Notes: generated by a model not told the origin, from the letters alone. Positions 42,565-52,384 are shown, numbered from the stretch's first letter. The stretch is 55,546 bases of DNA from Bacillota bacterium (GCA_023416695.1 JAEZGY010000022.1:1-55546), one strand, 5' to 3'. A program made the numbers and translations.

Positions 42565-42592
42565 ACAGCTGGCATGTAACAATGCCAGCTGT
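42565..42592. other. perfect hairpin between binding protein and permease genes
   Basis: An 11-bp perfect stem ACAGCTGGCAT/ATGCCAGCTGT with a 6-base loop and no T-run. Such structures after binding-protein genes usually keep that part of the message stable and lower read-through, so the binding protein is made in excess. Confidence 0.7.
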
Positions 42593-42612
42593 ATTTAGAA
42601 AAGAGGCAACTA

Positions 42613-43491
42613 ATGAATAAAAAGAAAATATATCCAGTATGGTTTGCATCAGGTGCATTTATTATATACTCTGTACTTTTTGTAATCCCCAGTCTCATAG
42701 GAATAGGATATTCTTTTACTGATTGGTCGGCGTATTCTAATGAACTTCATTTTATAGGATTAGATAACTTTAAGACAATTTTTACCTCAGAGAAACCGTA
42801 TGTAAAGATTATTGTTAATACCTTGGTATTTACTTTTACCACAACCATTCTGAAAAACGTTCTTGGACTTGCCATGGCAATCCTGATGACAAAGTCTATC
42901 AAGGCTCTTAATTTTCACAGAGGGATAATGTTTATGCCATCAGTATTATCTACGTTGATCATAGGAATGGTGTTCTCTTCAATACTGAATCCGGCAGATG
43001 GGTTACTGAATAATTTCCTCAATAAGTTTGGAATGGGTTTTTTTGCACTTCCATGGCTGACTAGTCCTAAGTATGCATTTGGAACAGTAATGGGAGTGGA
43101 TATCTGGCGAGGGACTGGGTACATCATGACCGTTCTGGTTGCAGGGATTCTGTCCATTGACAAAACCTATTATGAAGCAGCTAGTATCGATGGAGCTTCT
43201 AGTTGGCATCAGTTTAAAAGTATTACTATGCCGTTATTACTACCAACACTGGCTACGACAACTGTGCTTAATATGATCTATGGACTGAAAGTATTTGATA
43301 TTATCTATTCCATGACCAATGGAGGACCGGGTAAAGCAACAACAGAAGTACTTTATACAGAGGTGTTTAAAAGATTTGGAACAGGGCAATATGGAGTCGG
43401 GACAGCATTGTCCTCCATCATGTTTGTGTTTATGTTAATTGTGGGATTTTTCATGATACGTATTATGACAAGAAATGAGGTGCAGGAATAA
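42613..43491 (+). CDS. sugar ABC transporter permease (MalF type)
   Basis: A 292-residue inner-membrane permease with about six helices. The start KIYPVWFASGAFIIYSVLFV and the EAA loop YEAASIDGASSWHQFKSITM followed by PLLLPTLATTTVLNMIYGLK identify a MalF-type binding-protein-dependent permease that contacts the ATPase. NGGPGKATTEVLYTEVFKRF is also typical. It pairs with the next permease, whose ATG overlaps its stop. Confidence 0.92.
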   Translation: MNKKKIYPVWFASGAFIIYSVLFVIPSLIGIGYSFTDWSAYSNELHFIGLDNFKTIFTSEKPYVKIIVNTLVFTFTTTILKNVLGLAMAILMTKSIKALNFHRGIMFMPSVLSTLIIGMVFSSILNPADGLLNNFLNKFGMGFFALPWLTSPKYAFGTVMGVDIWRGTGYIMTVLVAGILSIDKTYYEAASIDGASSWHQFKSITMPLLLPTLATTTVLNMIYGLKVFDIIYSMTNGGPGKATTEVLYTEVFKRFGTGQYGVGTALSSIMFVFMLIVGFFMIRIMTRNEVQE

Positions 43492-44318
43492 TGAGCAGAA
43501 AAAGTAAGATTGTGAGGGTAATTGAGAATATTGTGGCATGGATAATCTCCCTTATCTGTTTGATTCCATTGCTGCTAATCTTGTTTAATTCCTTTAAGAC
43601 CAGTAGTGCAGCCTCAGATATGGATTTGACGTTACCTAACTTCCCGTTACAGTGGGAGAACTTTTCAAAAGTTATAGAAAAAGGAAAACTACTGCAGTCA
43701 TTCTGTAACAGTAGCATCTACACAGTAGGAAGCGTTGCGCTGTGTACAATTCTTGCTGCATTAGCAGCCTATGTATTGTCGAGACATACCTCTAAGCTGA
43801 GAAAGGTACTATATTTGTATCTTGTATTGGGAATTACACTGCCGATAAATTATGTGGCCTTAACAAAGGTAATGATATTTTTAAATCTCAATAATACAAA
43901 ACTGGGAATTATTCTGTTATATACAGCGATGCAGCTACCATTTGCAATATTCCTGATACATGGATTTGTAAACCGCGTACCAGTAGAACTGGATGAGGCA
44001 GCCCTTATCGATGGGTGTGGGCCGGTACGATTGTTTGTTACTATTGTAAGGCCCTTGTTAAAACCGGCATTGGCAACGGTTGTTGTACTTACCTTTTTAA
44101 ATACTTGGAATGAATTTCTGGCACCGTTATATTTTCTCAGCAGTTCGAGTAAATGGCCAATGACGCTGTCTGTGTACAATTTCTTTGGCATGTTCTTTAA
44201 AGATTGGAATCTGGTGTGTGCGGATATCCTCCTTACAAGTCTGCCTGTTATTATCGTATATCTTTTAGGGCAGAAATACATAGTTGCCGGTATGACAGAT
44301 GGAGCAATTAAAGGATAG
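43491..44318 (+). CDS. sugar ABC transporter permease (MalG type)
   Basis: A 275-residue permease with about six helices. The EAA loop is DEAALIDGCGPVRLFVTIVR followed by PLLKPALATVVVLTFLNTWN, and NEFLAPLYFLSSSSKWPMTL is the usual MalG-type ending. It starts on the last base of the preceding stop. Together the two permeases form the membrane channel of the importer at 41185. Confidence 0.92.
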   Translation: MSRKSKIVRVIENIVAWIISLICLIPLLLILFNSFKTSSAASDMDLTLPNFPLQWENFSKVIEKGKLLQSFCNSSIYTVGSVALCTILAALAAYVLSRHTSKLRKVLYLYLVLGITLPINYVALTKVMIFLNLNNTKLGIILLYTAMQLPFAIFLIHGFVNRVPVELDEAALIDGCGPVRLFVTIVRPLLKPALATVVVLTFLNTWNEFLAPLYFLSSSSKWPMTLSVYNFFGMFFKDWNLVCADILLTSLPVIIVYLLGQKYIVAGMTDGAIKG

Positions 44319-44329
44319 AGGTGAGTGAT

Positions 44330-46753
44330 ATGATGCAGGGTGAACAACAATATACAGTGCAACTAAATACAAAACATGGATTGCTTGTTGTAGAAGGAAT
44401 GAGAGAGAATATTTTTCATTGTGTCTATACAAAAAGGAAGACGCCATCAATGGATTCACCTTTAGAAATTGGTATTAGTGCTTCAGTTTGCCTCGAAGTA
44501 AAAGAGACAGGCCAAGCCTATAGGATTTCATCAAATAAATTAGAATTGGAAATAGATAAAGAGAGTAATGGTTTCCTTTGGAGAGAGAGTAATACAGGAC
44601 GAGTTCTACTTGAAGAAGGACAGAAGGAGCTTACAGAGATTCCATATGTATTACATAGAATTGAGGGTGATAAGCCTGATATTCGACGCGTAACAACAGT
44701 GGATGGAGAACGAAATTTTATTAGCAATCTAAAGCCTGTACAGCACCATATGGCATATAAAGGAAAGATAAAATTTAAATTTCAGAATGACGAACATATA
44801 TATGGCTTAGGACAGGGTGAAGAGGGAATTTACGATTATAGACATAACATACAGTATTTGTATCAGCATAATATGAGAATCCCAATCCCCTTTCTGATTT
44901 CCAGTAAAGGATATGCAATATTAATTAATTCTGGATCCTTAATGACATTTAATGATGATAAGCGTGGATCCTATATTTATCTTGATACAGTGGAGCAAAT
45001 TGATTATTACTTTATTTCAGGAGATACAGTGGATCAGTTAGTGAAAGGGTATCGTACATTAACTGGTAAAGCGACTATGCTACCTAAATGGGCATTTGGA
45101 TACATACAATCTAAGGAAACCTATCACAATCAACACGAATTGTTGGATGTTGCAGAAGAATACAGAATCAGAAAAATACCAATTGACTGTATTGTACAGG
45201 ATTGGCACACTTGGGAAGAAGGTAAATGGGGGAATAAACATTTAGATAAAGCTAGATATCCGGATGTAGCAACTATGAATAGGTTATTACACAATATGCA
45301 TATTCATTCTATGATCTCTATTTGGCCCAATATGAACTCTAATACAGAAGATTATGATGAAATGAATAAAGAGGGATATCTGTTACAGGACTATGCAACC
45401 TATAATGCATTTTCTGAACAGGCCCGTGAATTATACTGGAAGCAAGTCCGTGGATTATTTGATGATGGGTTTGATTCATGGTGGTGTGATTCAACAGAAC
45501 CATTTTCAGGACCAGATTGGAATGGTGAATATATAAGAGAACCATGGGAAAGATATCAATTGGTAGGGCAGGAGCACAAGAAGTTCCTTAACCCCGACCG
45601 GGCAAATATGTATGCCTTAGAACATGCAAAGGGGATATATGAGAATCAGCGAAGAACCACAAGTGAGAAGAGAGTTTTTAATCTTACAAGATCGGGTTAT
45701 TCAAACAGTCAGAAGTATGGAGTAGTGCTTTGGTCTGGAGATATTAGTGCTACATGGGATGTGTTCAAGAGGCAAATTGTAGAAGGCCTAAATATGGGTT
45801 TAAGTGGTATGCCATATTGGACACTGGATGTTGGTGGATTTTTTACTGTAAAAGACAATTGGCAGCATCGAGGCTGCTTCTGCAGTAATGATCCTATTCC
45901 AAAATGGTTTTGGAATGGAGATTATGAAACTGGTGTAGAGGATTATGGATATAGGGAATTATATGTAAGATGGCTACAGTATGCTGTTTTTCTTCCAATA
46001 TTCCGTTCTCATGGAACAGATACACCAAGAGAGGTATGGCAGTTCGGTGAACCAGGAGGTATATTCTATGAGGCAATTGTCAGTGCTATACATTTAAGAT
46101 ATCGATTAATACCATACATATATTCTTTGGCAGGAAAAGTATGGATGGATGATTATACAATTATGAGAAGTCTTTTATTCGACTTCCCTACGGATGAAAA
46201 AGCAGTAACCATATCTTCAGAGTTCATGTTTGGTGAAAGTTTGCTTATTTGTCCGGTTACACGTCCTATGTTTTATGATAAGAATAGTAAAGTTCTTGAC
46301 GGACAGTATATATGGGAATGTTATCTCCCAGCCGGGTGTGACTGGTATGATTTTTACACAGGAGAATTCTTTAAGGGAGGACAAAACATTCACGTAGAAG
46401 CGCCACTATCTCACATCCCTGTTTTTGTAAAGGAGGGTTCAATCATTCCAATGGAGAATGCTTTGCAGTATGCTCAGGAAAAAGTAGATACCCCTTTGGA
46501 ATTGTATATATATCCTGGAAAGGATGCTGTATTCGAACTATATGATGATGCAGGTGATGGATATGGTTTTGAAACAGATGAATATCAGAAAGTTCAGATT
46601 ACCTGGAAGGATAACAATCGGGAGCTTTGTATTGGTACAAGAGAAGGAAAACATTCTGAGGGTATTGTGGGAAGAACATGTATAGGAATACTGAATGGCA
46701 TTAAAAAAGAGTGTGTATATAATGATGAAGCAGTTACATTAGGGTGGCTATAA
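44330..46753 (+). CDS. GH31 family glycoside hydrolase
   Basis: An 807-residue GH31 enzyme (ATG 44330 or 44333, with GAGGTGAG at 44318-44325). The N-terminal beta-sandwich, (beta/alpha)8 barrel and C-terminal DUF5110 domain (PLELYIYPGKDAVFELYDDA) are complete. The nucleophile is Asp in FDSWWCDSTEPF (about residue 387) and the acid/base is Asp in VLWSGDIS. WWCDSTEP differs from the WNDMNEP of starch alpha-glucosidases and points to an alpha-xylosidase, alpha-galactosidase or related specificity. No signal peptide: it acts inside the cell on sugars taken up by the adjacent transporter. Last gene of the operon starting at 34985. Confidence 0.9.
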   Translation: MMQGEQQYTVQLNTKHGLLVVEGMRENIFHCVYTKRKTPSMDSPLEIGISASVCLEVKETGQAYRISSNKLELEIDKESNGFLWRESNTGRVLLEEGQKELTEIPYVLHRIEGDKPDIRRVTTVDGERNFISNLKPVQHHMAYKGKIKFKFQNDEHIYGLGQGEEGIYDYRHNIQYLYQHNMRIPIPFLISSKGYAILINSGSLMTFNDDKRGSYIYLDTVEQIDYYFISGDTVDQLVKGYRTLTGKATMLPKWAFGYIQSKETYHNQHELLDVAEEYRIRKIPIDCIVQDWHTWEEGKWGNKHLDKARYPDVATMNRLLHNMHIHSMISIWPNMNSNTEDYDEMNKEGYLLQDYATYNAFSEQARELYWKQVRGLFDDGFDSWWCDSTEPFSGPDWNGEYIREPWERYQLVGQEHKKFLNPDRANMYALEHAKGIYENQRRTTSEKRVFNLTRSGYSNSQKYGVVLWSGDISATWDVFKRQIVEGLNMGLSGMPYWTLDVGGFFTVKDNWQHRGCFCSNDPIPKWFWNGDYETGVEDYGYRELYVRWLQYAVFLPIFRSHGTDTPREVWQFGEPGGIFYEAIVSAIHLRYRLIPYIYSLAGKVWMDDYTIMRSLLFDFPTDEKAVTISSEFMFGESLLICPVTRPMFYDKNSKVLDGQYIWECYLPAGCDWYDFYTGEFFKGGQNIHVEAPLSHIPVFVKEGSIIPMENALQYAQEKVDTPLELYIYPGKDAVFELYDDAGDGYGFETDEYQKVQITWKDNNRELCIGTREGKHSEGIVGRTCIGILNGIKKECVYNDEAVTLGWL

Positions 46754-46763
46754 TGCATAACAG

Positions 46764-46807
46764 AAAGCAGGTAATGGTTATTCTCCTCTCCATTATCTGC
46801 TTTTATT
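46764..46807 (+). terminator. rho-independent terminator of the aldolase-to-GH31 operon
   Basis: Stem AAAGCAGGTAATGG (46764-46777) / CCATTATCTGCTTT (46790-46803) with one G-T pair, followed by T-rich sequence. Confidence 0.85.
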
Positions 46808-46985
46808 TAGACATGCTACTATATGGCTAATGCATACAGAATAAAGGTTAAAAAGCAACATAAAGTATGCCCATCGAATTGGTGTAATGACCAAGAATAT
46901 TGTAGATAATATGATAGATTTATCGAATACATATCAGGAGTTCAAGGATAGTCAAGACGAAACAGTATAAGATCATAAAGGAAAT
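46808..46985. other. intergenic stretch with a possible gene scrap
   Basis: A 33-codon plus-strand open stretch (about 46870-46969, with GVMTKNIVDNMIDLSNTYQE) reads like protein but has no start or ribosome site. I do not recognise it. Confidence 0.25.
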
Positions 46986-47020
46986 AGCAGTCGCACAAAT
47001 AATTAGTGCGGCTGTTCATT
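46986..47020. terminator. hairpin between converging genes
   Basis: AGCAGTCGCAC (46986-46996) pairs with GTGCGGCTG (47006-47014) with one T-G pair. The plus-strand side is followed by TTCATTTTTTG; it may also end the minus-strand yesMN transcript. Confidence 0.6.
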
Positions 47021-47025
47021 TTTTG

Positions 47026-47808
47026 TTATTCCTTATTATTGCGTTCTATAATATCATGATCAGATATTAAACTGCGATATTCGGTTGGACTATATCCAGT
47101 AGCACTTTTAAAGGTCTTACTGAAGTGGAATTGATCCAGAAATCCACATTGTGTACTGATTGCTGATATTGGAATTTCTTTATTATTCAATAATTGCTTG
47201 GCAACCATAATGCGATAGTCTTTTAAGTACTTGGAAGGAGAAATTCCGGCATACTTGGAGAACACTTTACTTAAGTAAGCAGATGAAAACCCAAAGTTAT
47301 TGGATATGTTCGTTAGGTCAATTTGAGAGGAATAGTTTTTATGGACATATTCTTTAACTATAGTAACGATTTCTTCACTATTCCAAGTTTTCTTGCAATC
47401 ATCAACAAGATGCTCCAAATTTGGGTGCTGTACACGAAAGCTATTTTCTAGTTGGGACAGACATTTTGCTAGTTCATCTTTGTTGATTGGTTTTAGAAGA
47501 TATTCGGTTACCTGATATGTTATGGCATTTTTGGCATAGGAAAAATCATTATAGCCACTGACTATTACACATTTAATAAAAGGAAACTCATCGGCAATAG
47601 CATGTGCCAGTTCTAAACCATCCATTTCAGGCATTCTTATATCCGTAAATACTACATTTGGCATATTCTTTCGTATGTATTCCAAAGCATCTGTTGCACA
47701 ATTTAGGATTTCTTTTACTTCAAATGATGAATTAACAGATTCGATATTACGTGCAATATTACGGGCTATAAGTTTTTCATCATCGACAACTATTACAGTA
47801 TATTTCAT
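47026..47808 (-). CDS. YesN-type response regulator with AraC DNA-binding domain
   Basis: A 260-residue response regulator. The receiver domain has VIVVDDEKL, the phosphorylated Asp in VVFTDIRMPEMDGLELAHAI, VIVSGYNDFSYAKNAI and Lys in YLLKPINKDE. The C-terminal AraC domain reads IDLTNISNNFGFSSAYLSKV and ISTQCGFLDQFHFSKTFKSA. Its start overlaps the end of the kinase gene (ATGA), the standard YesM-YesN layout. It probably controls the adjacent GH29 gene and/or the transporter operon in response to an extracellular sugar. Confidence 0.93.
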   Translation of the reverse strand: MKYTVIVVDDEKLIARNIARNIESVNSSFEVKEILNCATDALEYIRKNMPNVVFTDIRMPEMDGLELAHAIADEFPFIKCVIVSGYNDFSYAKNAITYQVTEYLLKPINKDELAKCLSQLENSFRVQHPNLEHLVDDCKKTWNSEEIVTIVKEYVHKNYSSQIDLTNISNNFGFSSAYLSKVFSKYAGISPSKYLKDYRIMVAKQLLNNKEIPISAISTQCGFLDQFHFSKTFKSATGYSPTEYRSLISDHDIIERNNKE

Positions 47809-49628
47809 TGTATGTACCCTCCTATTGTAACGCTAGCACCTTCAGGCCAATTGTTAGCAAGACGGTAAATTGGCGCTTGCTTATATAGCAGTTTTAATCG
47901 TATATAAATATGCATTAAGCCCATTCCGTTTATCTCTAAATTTGGGAGCTCTCCTGTTTCATCGATAATTTTCATTTTGGCATATAGAGAATCCAATTCC
48001 TCCTGTGTAAATCCCGGACCATTATCCTTTATCTGTAGTTCCCATTCAAAAGTGGTTCTTTGACCGGTTACAGTAATAATCCATGGACCGCGCTTACGTG
48101 TTGTAAACTTTACAGCATTTTCTACAATAAGTTGCAAACAAAGCTTAGGAATCTTGCAATGATTCATATCTGTAGGTATATCGAAGTTGTAAGAGAGCTC
48201 ATCACAATAGCGTAGTCTCATACATTCCAAATACGCTTTGGTGTGTATAACTTCATCTTCTATATCCACTAATTGCTGTGAATCAGAGGAAATATAACGA
48301 AGGATACTGGACATGTTTTGACACATCATATCAATTTCTTTAGTCATTCCTTCTGTTGCCATAGCTTGAATAGTAGCCAATGAGTTATACAAAAAATGAG
48401 GGTTCATCTGCGCTTGTAAAGCAAGCATGCGAGATTGCATTTCTTGATTTTGCAACTTAAGCTCATTTTCCAGTGCAGCACGGGCACGGGTTTGCATAGT
48501 AACTAAGGCTTGATATAGTTCATTTAATTCTATTACTGAGGTATTTACTGCAGGTAATTCCATATCTGTTATCGTGGCTGAATTAACTCTAAAAGAATGA
48601 ATACGGGAATAAATTTGGCCAAGCGGCTTGCTAAGTTGTTGTGAGATTGTATATGACAGAAAAATGGTTGCTAAGCAGATACCTAGCAGAAGCAAGGCCA
48701 TATTTTTTATGTAATCCCAAACAGGGGACATTAAGGAGGCATTATCAACAACAACTGCAACGGTAAAACCACTGTATTTTGATGTCTGATAGATGACATA
48801 GTCATTCACTTTGCGTTTCATAAGAGATTTGTCTAGCGCCGTTGAATCGATGGAGGAATCTTTAATAATGTTATTATATTCGGGACCCTTGCCGTTAGTA
48901 TCATAGATAGGATAGATTACCTTGCCCTCCGGGCTGAATATATAGTATTCTTCATTGTAATTCCGATTATAGGAACTTAGAGTCTTTATAAATGGAGTCA
49001 TAGATTTTTTGACTTCAATAATTCCTTGTGGAACATTTAGGGAGCTGTAATATTGGCGAATCAGGGATAGAAAGTATCTACCTTCCTTATAGGAATAATA
49101 AGGGGAAAGCCGTTCATCGGAGTCTAAGATTACATATTTTTCACCATTATGTTCTATTATAGCATTATACCAAGAGTAATCCTTAACAGATTGGGAGGAG
49201 GAAGAATTATCTAGTCCTACACCAAAGCAGCCATTATTCAGACCGTAAAGGTAGATCTGTTCAACTGGAGCATTAGGACCAATCAGTGCAACAAGAAGTT
49301 CATATAATGTCTTGGTATTTTGAATGCTCTTATAATTTTGTGTGGAAGAAGAAACCTTGGTGTAATCAATATATTTTTTGAAATGATCTTTTACCAAATT
49401 AGAATATAAAACATTTTGAGACATAGAATCTAGAGATTTTATTAGCTGGTTAAAATTCTCTGACGTACTGATAAGATTATTCTCTATGGAGGAAAATGTA
49501 TTATCATGGATTTTTCTTGTTTCGGTTATTACAAAAAAACTAGTAAAACAGATAAATAATATTCCAAATAAAGTTGTATAGGGTACAAAAATAGTTCTGA
49601 GAATACTTCTGGAACGTTTCACTTTCAT
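47805..49628 (-). CDS. YesM-type sensor histidine kinase
   Basis: A 607-residue membrane kinase. Two membrane segments (about 13-33, TIFVPYTTLFGILFICFTSF; about 300-322, MALLLLGICLATIFLSYTIS) enclose a large extracellular sensor domain, followed by a HAMP-like region. The His-kinase core has the phospho-accepting His in AQMNPHFLYNSLATIQAMAT, the N box IVENAVKFTTRK, and the ATP-lid motifs DNGPGF and GMGLMHIYIRLKLLY. YesM kinases sense extracellular sugars directly or through a binding protein. AGGAGGG on the minus strand precedes the ATG, and a near-consensus promoter lies upstream. Confidence 0.93.
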   Translation of the reverse strand: MKVKRSRSILRTIFVPYTTLFGILFICFTSFFVITETRKIHDNTFSSIENNLISTSENFNQLIKSLDSMSQNVLYSNLVKDHFKKYIDYTKVSSSTQNYKSIQNTKTLYELLVALIGPNAPVEQIYLYGLNNGCFGVGLDNSSSSQSVKDYSWYNAIIEHNGEKYVILDSDERLSPYYSYKEGRYFLSLIRQYYSSLNVPQGIIEVKKSMTPFIKTLSSYNRNYNEEYYIFSPEGKVIYPIYDTNGKGPEYNNIIKDSSIDSTALDKSLMKRKVNDYVIYQTSKYSGFTVAVVVDNASLMSPVWDYIKNMALLLLGICLATIFLSYTISQQLSKPLGQIYSRIHSFRVNSATITDMELPAVNTSVIELNELYQALVTMQTRARAALENELKLQNQEMQSRMLALQAQMNPHFLYNSLATIQAMATEGMTKEIDMMCQNMSSILRYISSDSQQLVDIEDEVIHTKAYLECMRLRYCDELSYNFDIPTDMNHCKIPKLCLQLIVENAVKFTTRKRGPWIITVTGQRTTFEWELQIKDNGPGFTQEELDSLYAKMKIIDETGELPNLEINGMGLMHIYIRLKLLYKQAPIYRLANNWPEGASVTIGGYIQ

Positions 49629-49710
49629 TGGACCCTCCTTTTTATCAGTGGTTAAATTATGCCATAGTAGTAAGTAATTTTTCCATTACATGGATAATAT
49701 ATATAGTTAT

Positions 49711-49739
49711 ATAATAAGAGCCTTCCTAATAAGTGTCAA
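49711..49739 (-). promoter_or_regulatory. sigma-A promoter of the yesMN pair
   Basis: On the minus strand: -35 TTGACA (plus 49739-49734), 17-bp spacer, -10 TATTAT (plus 49716-49711). Transcription would start near 49704, about 76 bases before the kinase ATG. The near-perfect boxes suggest constant expression. Confidence 0.7.
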
Positions 49740-50004
49740 GAAATATGTACCTAAAAGATGTGCAGATATTCAGGCCTCTTAAAATGCGGAAAACTACAGA
49801 GTCACATGGAGTGTAGATGAAAATAAATTCCTTAAAGTGAGTAGTGTAGCGTGGTAAGATACCAATACCAATTTCTGAAGACTGATTTATTGTTTCCTCT
49901 TCTACGGAAGCCGAAGAGATGCGATAAAGAAATTGAATCTAAGCTTGGCCATATTGTAGGTGGGGAGAGTTAAAAAGATACATGTACTATTTTACAAATA
50001 TCCA
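49740..50004. other. gene-free stretch between divergent promoters
   Basis: No gene seen. One short hairpin (CTCTTC/GAAGAG near 49896-49919) is the only visible structure. A YesN or AraC target site upstream of the GH29 promoter would be expected here but cannot be named. Confidence 0.4.
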
Positions 50005-50033
50005 TTCATATTCCTAGTTTCTATGTTTACAAT
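50005..50033 (+). promoter_or_regulatory. candidate promoter of the fucosidase gene
   Basis: -35 TTCATA (50005-50010), 17-bp spacer, -10 TACAAT (50028-50033); transcription would start near 50040, about 30 bp before the ATG. Confidence 0.5.
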
Positions 50034-50068
50034 AAATATGAAAAGCAAAGCTACAGGAGGAGAAAGCG

Positions 50069-52075
50069 ATGGAGAAAGAGACAGGAACATGGGTTGTTAC
50101 ATTTAATAAGGATGATACAATAGAGGAGAAATTAAGGAAGGCAGCACATGTGAAACCAAGTAAGGCACAGCTTGATTGGATGGAAAAGGAGTTTATCGCT
50201 TTTGTTCATTATAGTCCGAATACCTTTAATAATGTGCAATGGGGGAATGGTACAGAAGAAATCTCTGATTATCATCCTGAAAGACTAGATATTGGGCAGT
50301 GGTGCAGGGTATGTGGACAGGCTGGAATGAAGATGATGGTTTTTACAGCAAAACATCATGACGGATTCTGTCAATGGAATACCAAAACAACGAATTTTTC
50401 TAGTGTCAATTCTTCTGCTGGAATAGACCTAATGGAAGAGCTTAAAAAGGGCTGTAAGGATAATGGGATACAGCTTGGTGTATATCTTTCTCCATGGGAC
50501 ATGCACCAGCGCAAGGAAGGATTGTGGCCTACTTCCATGTATAATGAATATTTTATGGAGCAGTTACAGGAATTGCTGACGAACTATGGAAAAATAGATG
50601 AAGTGTGGTTTGATGGGGCCTGTAGCGACTACACAATATGGACGCCTGTTCCTACGTATATGCCTGATAAATGGTATGAACTGATTAATAGTCTGCAACC
50701 CTCTGCTGTTGTAAGGTTATATGATCCTCATTGCCTGGCCTCTAAGGAGGAATGGAAGAATATTAAGGATGTGAAATCGCAGCTTAAGTGGAGTGGAAAG
50801 GGTGTACGTTGGGTTGGCAATGAAGGTGGAACAAGTAGAGAAAATGAATGGTCAGTCCAACCAATATTCGATTCAGAAATAGCTGAAAATGCAACATGGA
50901 AGGATCTGGGCGAAGAAAAGTATTATGAGGAAGCAGTAGGAGCAATCTGGTATCCGCTAGAGGTGAACACAGTTCTTCTGAATCAGTGGTTCTGGAATGA
51001 GAAAACCTCTACTGTAAGAAGTTTGTCAGATTTGGTTGAGGTCTATTACAATTCTATTGGAAATAATGGGACGCTGCTATTGAATGTATCTCCTGACAAC
51101 CAGGGTATTATTCGAGAAGATCAAGAGAAACGTCTTCTGCAGTTAAAATCATACATAGATGAGACATTTCAGATGAATTATGCACAGGGTGCAAAAGTCA
51201 TTTCCACCAAGCAAATGGAAGGGCATGAATCTGCTAATGTCTTAGATGAGGACATACTGACGTATTGGATGCCAGTAGATATATGGAATCTGACTAGCGA
51301 CACTTCCAGCTTAATCTTTGAACTGGAAGGAGAAAAGTCATTCGACCAGGTGATGCTTCAGGAATATATAAGGGAAGGGCAACGGGTTGCTGCTTGGAAC
51401 CTTGAGGTCTGGAAGGATAACCAATGGATAGAAGTAACCCAGCATAAAACCATAGGATATAAGACAATCAGAAGGTTTGAACAGGTCACGGCTTCAAGGG
51501 TACGTTTTACAATTCAGCGTAGTTGGGATACCCCTATGATTAGTAGATTCGGATTATATCAATCTGCTATTCTGCCAAAGGAGGAAGAACAGAATAATGC
51601 AGAATTAACACTGAATACAATAGAAATAGACCAGGATACCTTGCAGAATGGCTTGCACTACTGTTGCTATGATAGTGGAATGCAAAGTGCAGCATTACTG
51701 GATTCTGTATTTGCTGTAAAACCACTAAATAGAGGCTTGGCAAAAAGGATAAGTCAGCATTATGCAGAAACAAAGATTGGTTATGCCCTTTCCTTTTCTG
51801 GCTATATACTGATTCCTGAAGAGGGAACTTATACTTTTCAAATGGAAAATGCAGACGGAGGACAGATGTATTTGGATGGAAGCCTCTTTTTAAATAATGA
51901 TGAACCCCATGAGACATCTACATTGGAACGGACGGAAGAACTTAAAAAGGGATACTATACAATTAAGATCTTTTATACCAGCTTTCGCCACCAAGGACTG
52001 CTAAAATTATCATGGAGAAGGCCCGGAGAAGTAATGGAGGAGATTGGGAGTAATTATCTTTATAGCCCAAAATAA
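50069..52075 (+). CDS. GH29 alpha-L-fucosidase with F5/8-type and PA14-like domains
   Basis: A 668-residue retaining alpha-L-fucosidase. The catalytic domain (about 1-370) shows FVHYSPNTFNNVQWGNG, FTAKHHDGFCQWNT and the nucleophile Asp182 in DEVWFDGACSD, with LLLNVSPDNQG closing the barrel. About 390-510 is an F5/8 type C-like sandwich (WMPVDIWNLTSDTSSLIFEL, VRFTIQRSWD). About 550-660 is a PA14-like domain (YALSFSGYILIPEEGTYTFQ and YLDGSLFLNNDE). There is no signal peptide, so fucose is released inside the cell from imported oligosaccharides. GGAGGAG site. Linkage preference (alpha-1,2, 1,3, 1,4 or 1,6) cannot be read from the sequence. Confidence 0.92.
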   Translation: MEKETGTWVVTFNKDDTIEEKLRKAAHVKPSKAQLDWMEKEFIAFVHYSPNTFNNVQWGNGTEEISDYHPERLDIGQWCRVCGQAGMKMMVFTAKHHDGFCQWNTKTTNFSSVNSSAGIDLMEELKKGCKDNGIQLGVYLSPWDMHQRKEGLWPTSMYNEYFMEQLQELLTNYGKIDEVWFDGACSDYTIWTPVPTYMPDKWYELINSLQPSAVVRLYDPHCLASKEEWKNIKDVKSQLKWSGKGVRWVGNEGGTSRENEWSVQPIFDSEIAENATWKDLGEEKYYEEAVGAIWYPLEVNTVLLNQWFWNEKTSTVRSLSDLVEVYYNSIGNNGTLLLNVSPDNQGIIREDQEKRLLQLKSYIDETFQMNYAQGAKVISTKQMEGHESANVLDEDILTYWMPVDIWNLTSDTSSLIFELEGEKSFDQVMLQEYIREGQRVAAWNLEVWKDNQWIEVTQHKTIGYKTIRRFEQVTASRVRFTIQRSWDTPMISRFGLYQSAILPKEEEQNNAELTLNTIEIDQDTLQNGLHYCCYDSGMQSAALLDSVFAVKPLNRGLAKRISQHYAETKIGYALSFSGYILIPEEGTYTFQMENADGGQMYLDGSLFLNNDEPHETSTLERTEELKKGYYTIKIFYTSFRHQGLLKLSWRRPGEVMEEIGSNYLYSPK

Positions 52076-52384
52076 ATGTAGAAGTTAAATGCTAATGATA
52101 GAGGAAAGCAAAGGCCTTGGTGGAAAGTATTACTTCATACCACCCAGTTTGAAGTATATATGCTCTAAGATGATAAAGATATGCAAGGAACAGAAAAAGA
52201 CAAAAGTGAAAGGACAGAGGACTTACCTATATAATAGTCCGTACTACCGGATTTTTAGGATATTTTGAAGGGGTTTCGTGCTAGGATTGAGGAGGAACAA
52301 GGTATATGGAGTAATGGTAACAACCTAATCTGACTAATATTTTAGTAAAAATATTAATTATAAAAAGAAAGCGAAGATGAAACT
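52076..52384. other. intergenic leader of fucA
   Basis: About 310 bp without a gene. GGTGG/CCACC near 52118-52145 could form a weak hairpin. AATATTTT (52336-52343) and AAAAATATT (52347-52355) make an AT-rich inverted repeat 30 bp before the fucA ATG. There is a good GGAGG near 52290 but it leads only to a two-codon frame. The fucA ribosome site itself is poor. Confidence 0.4.
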
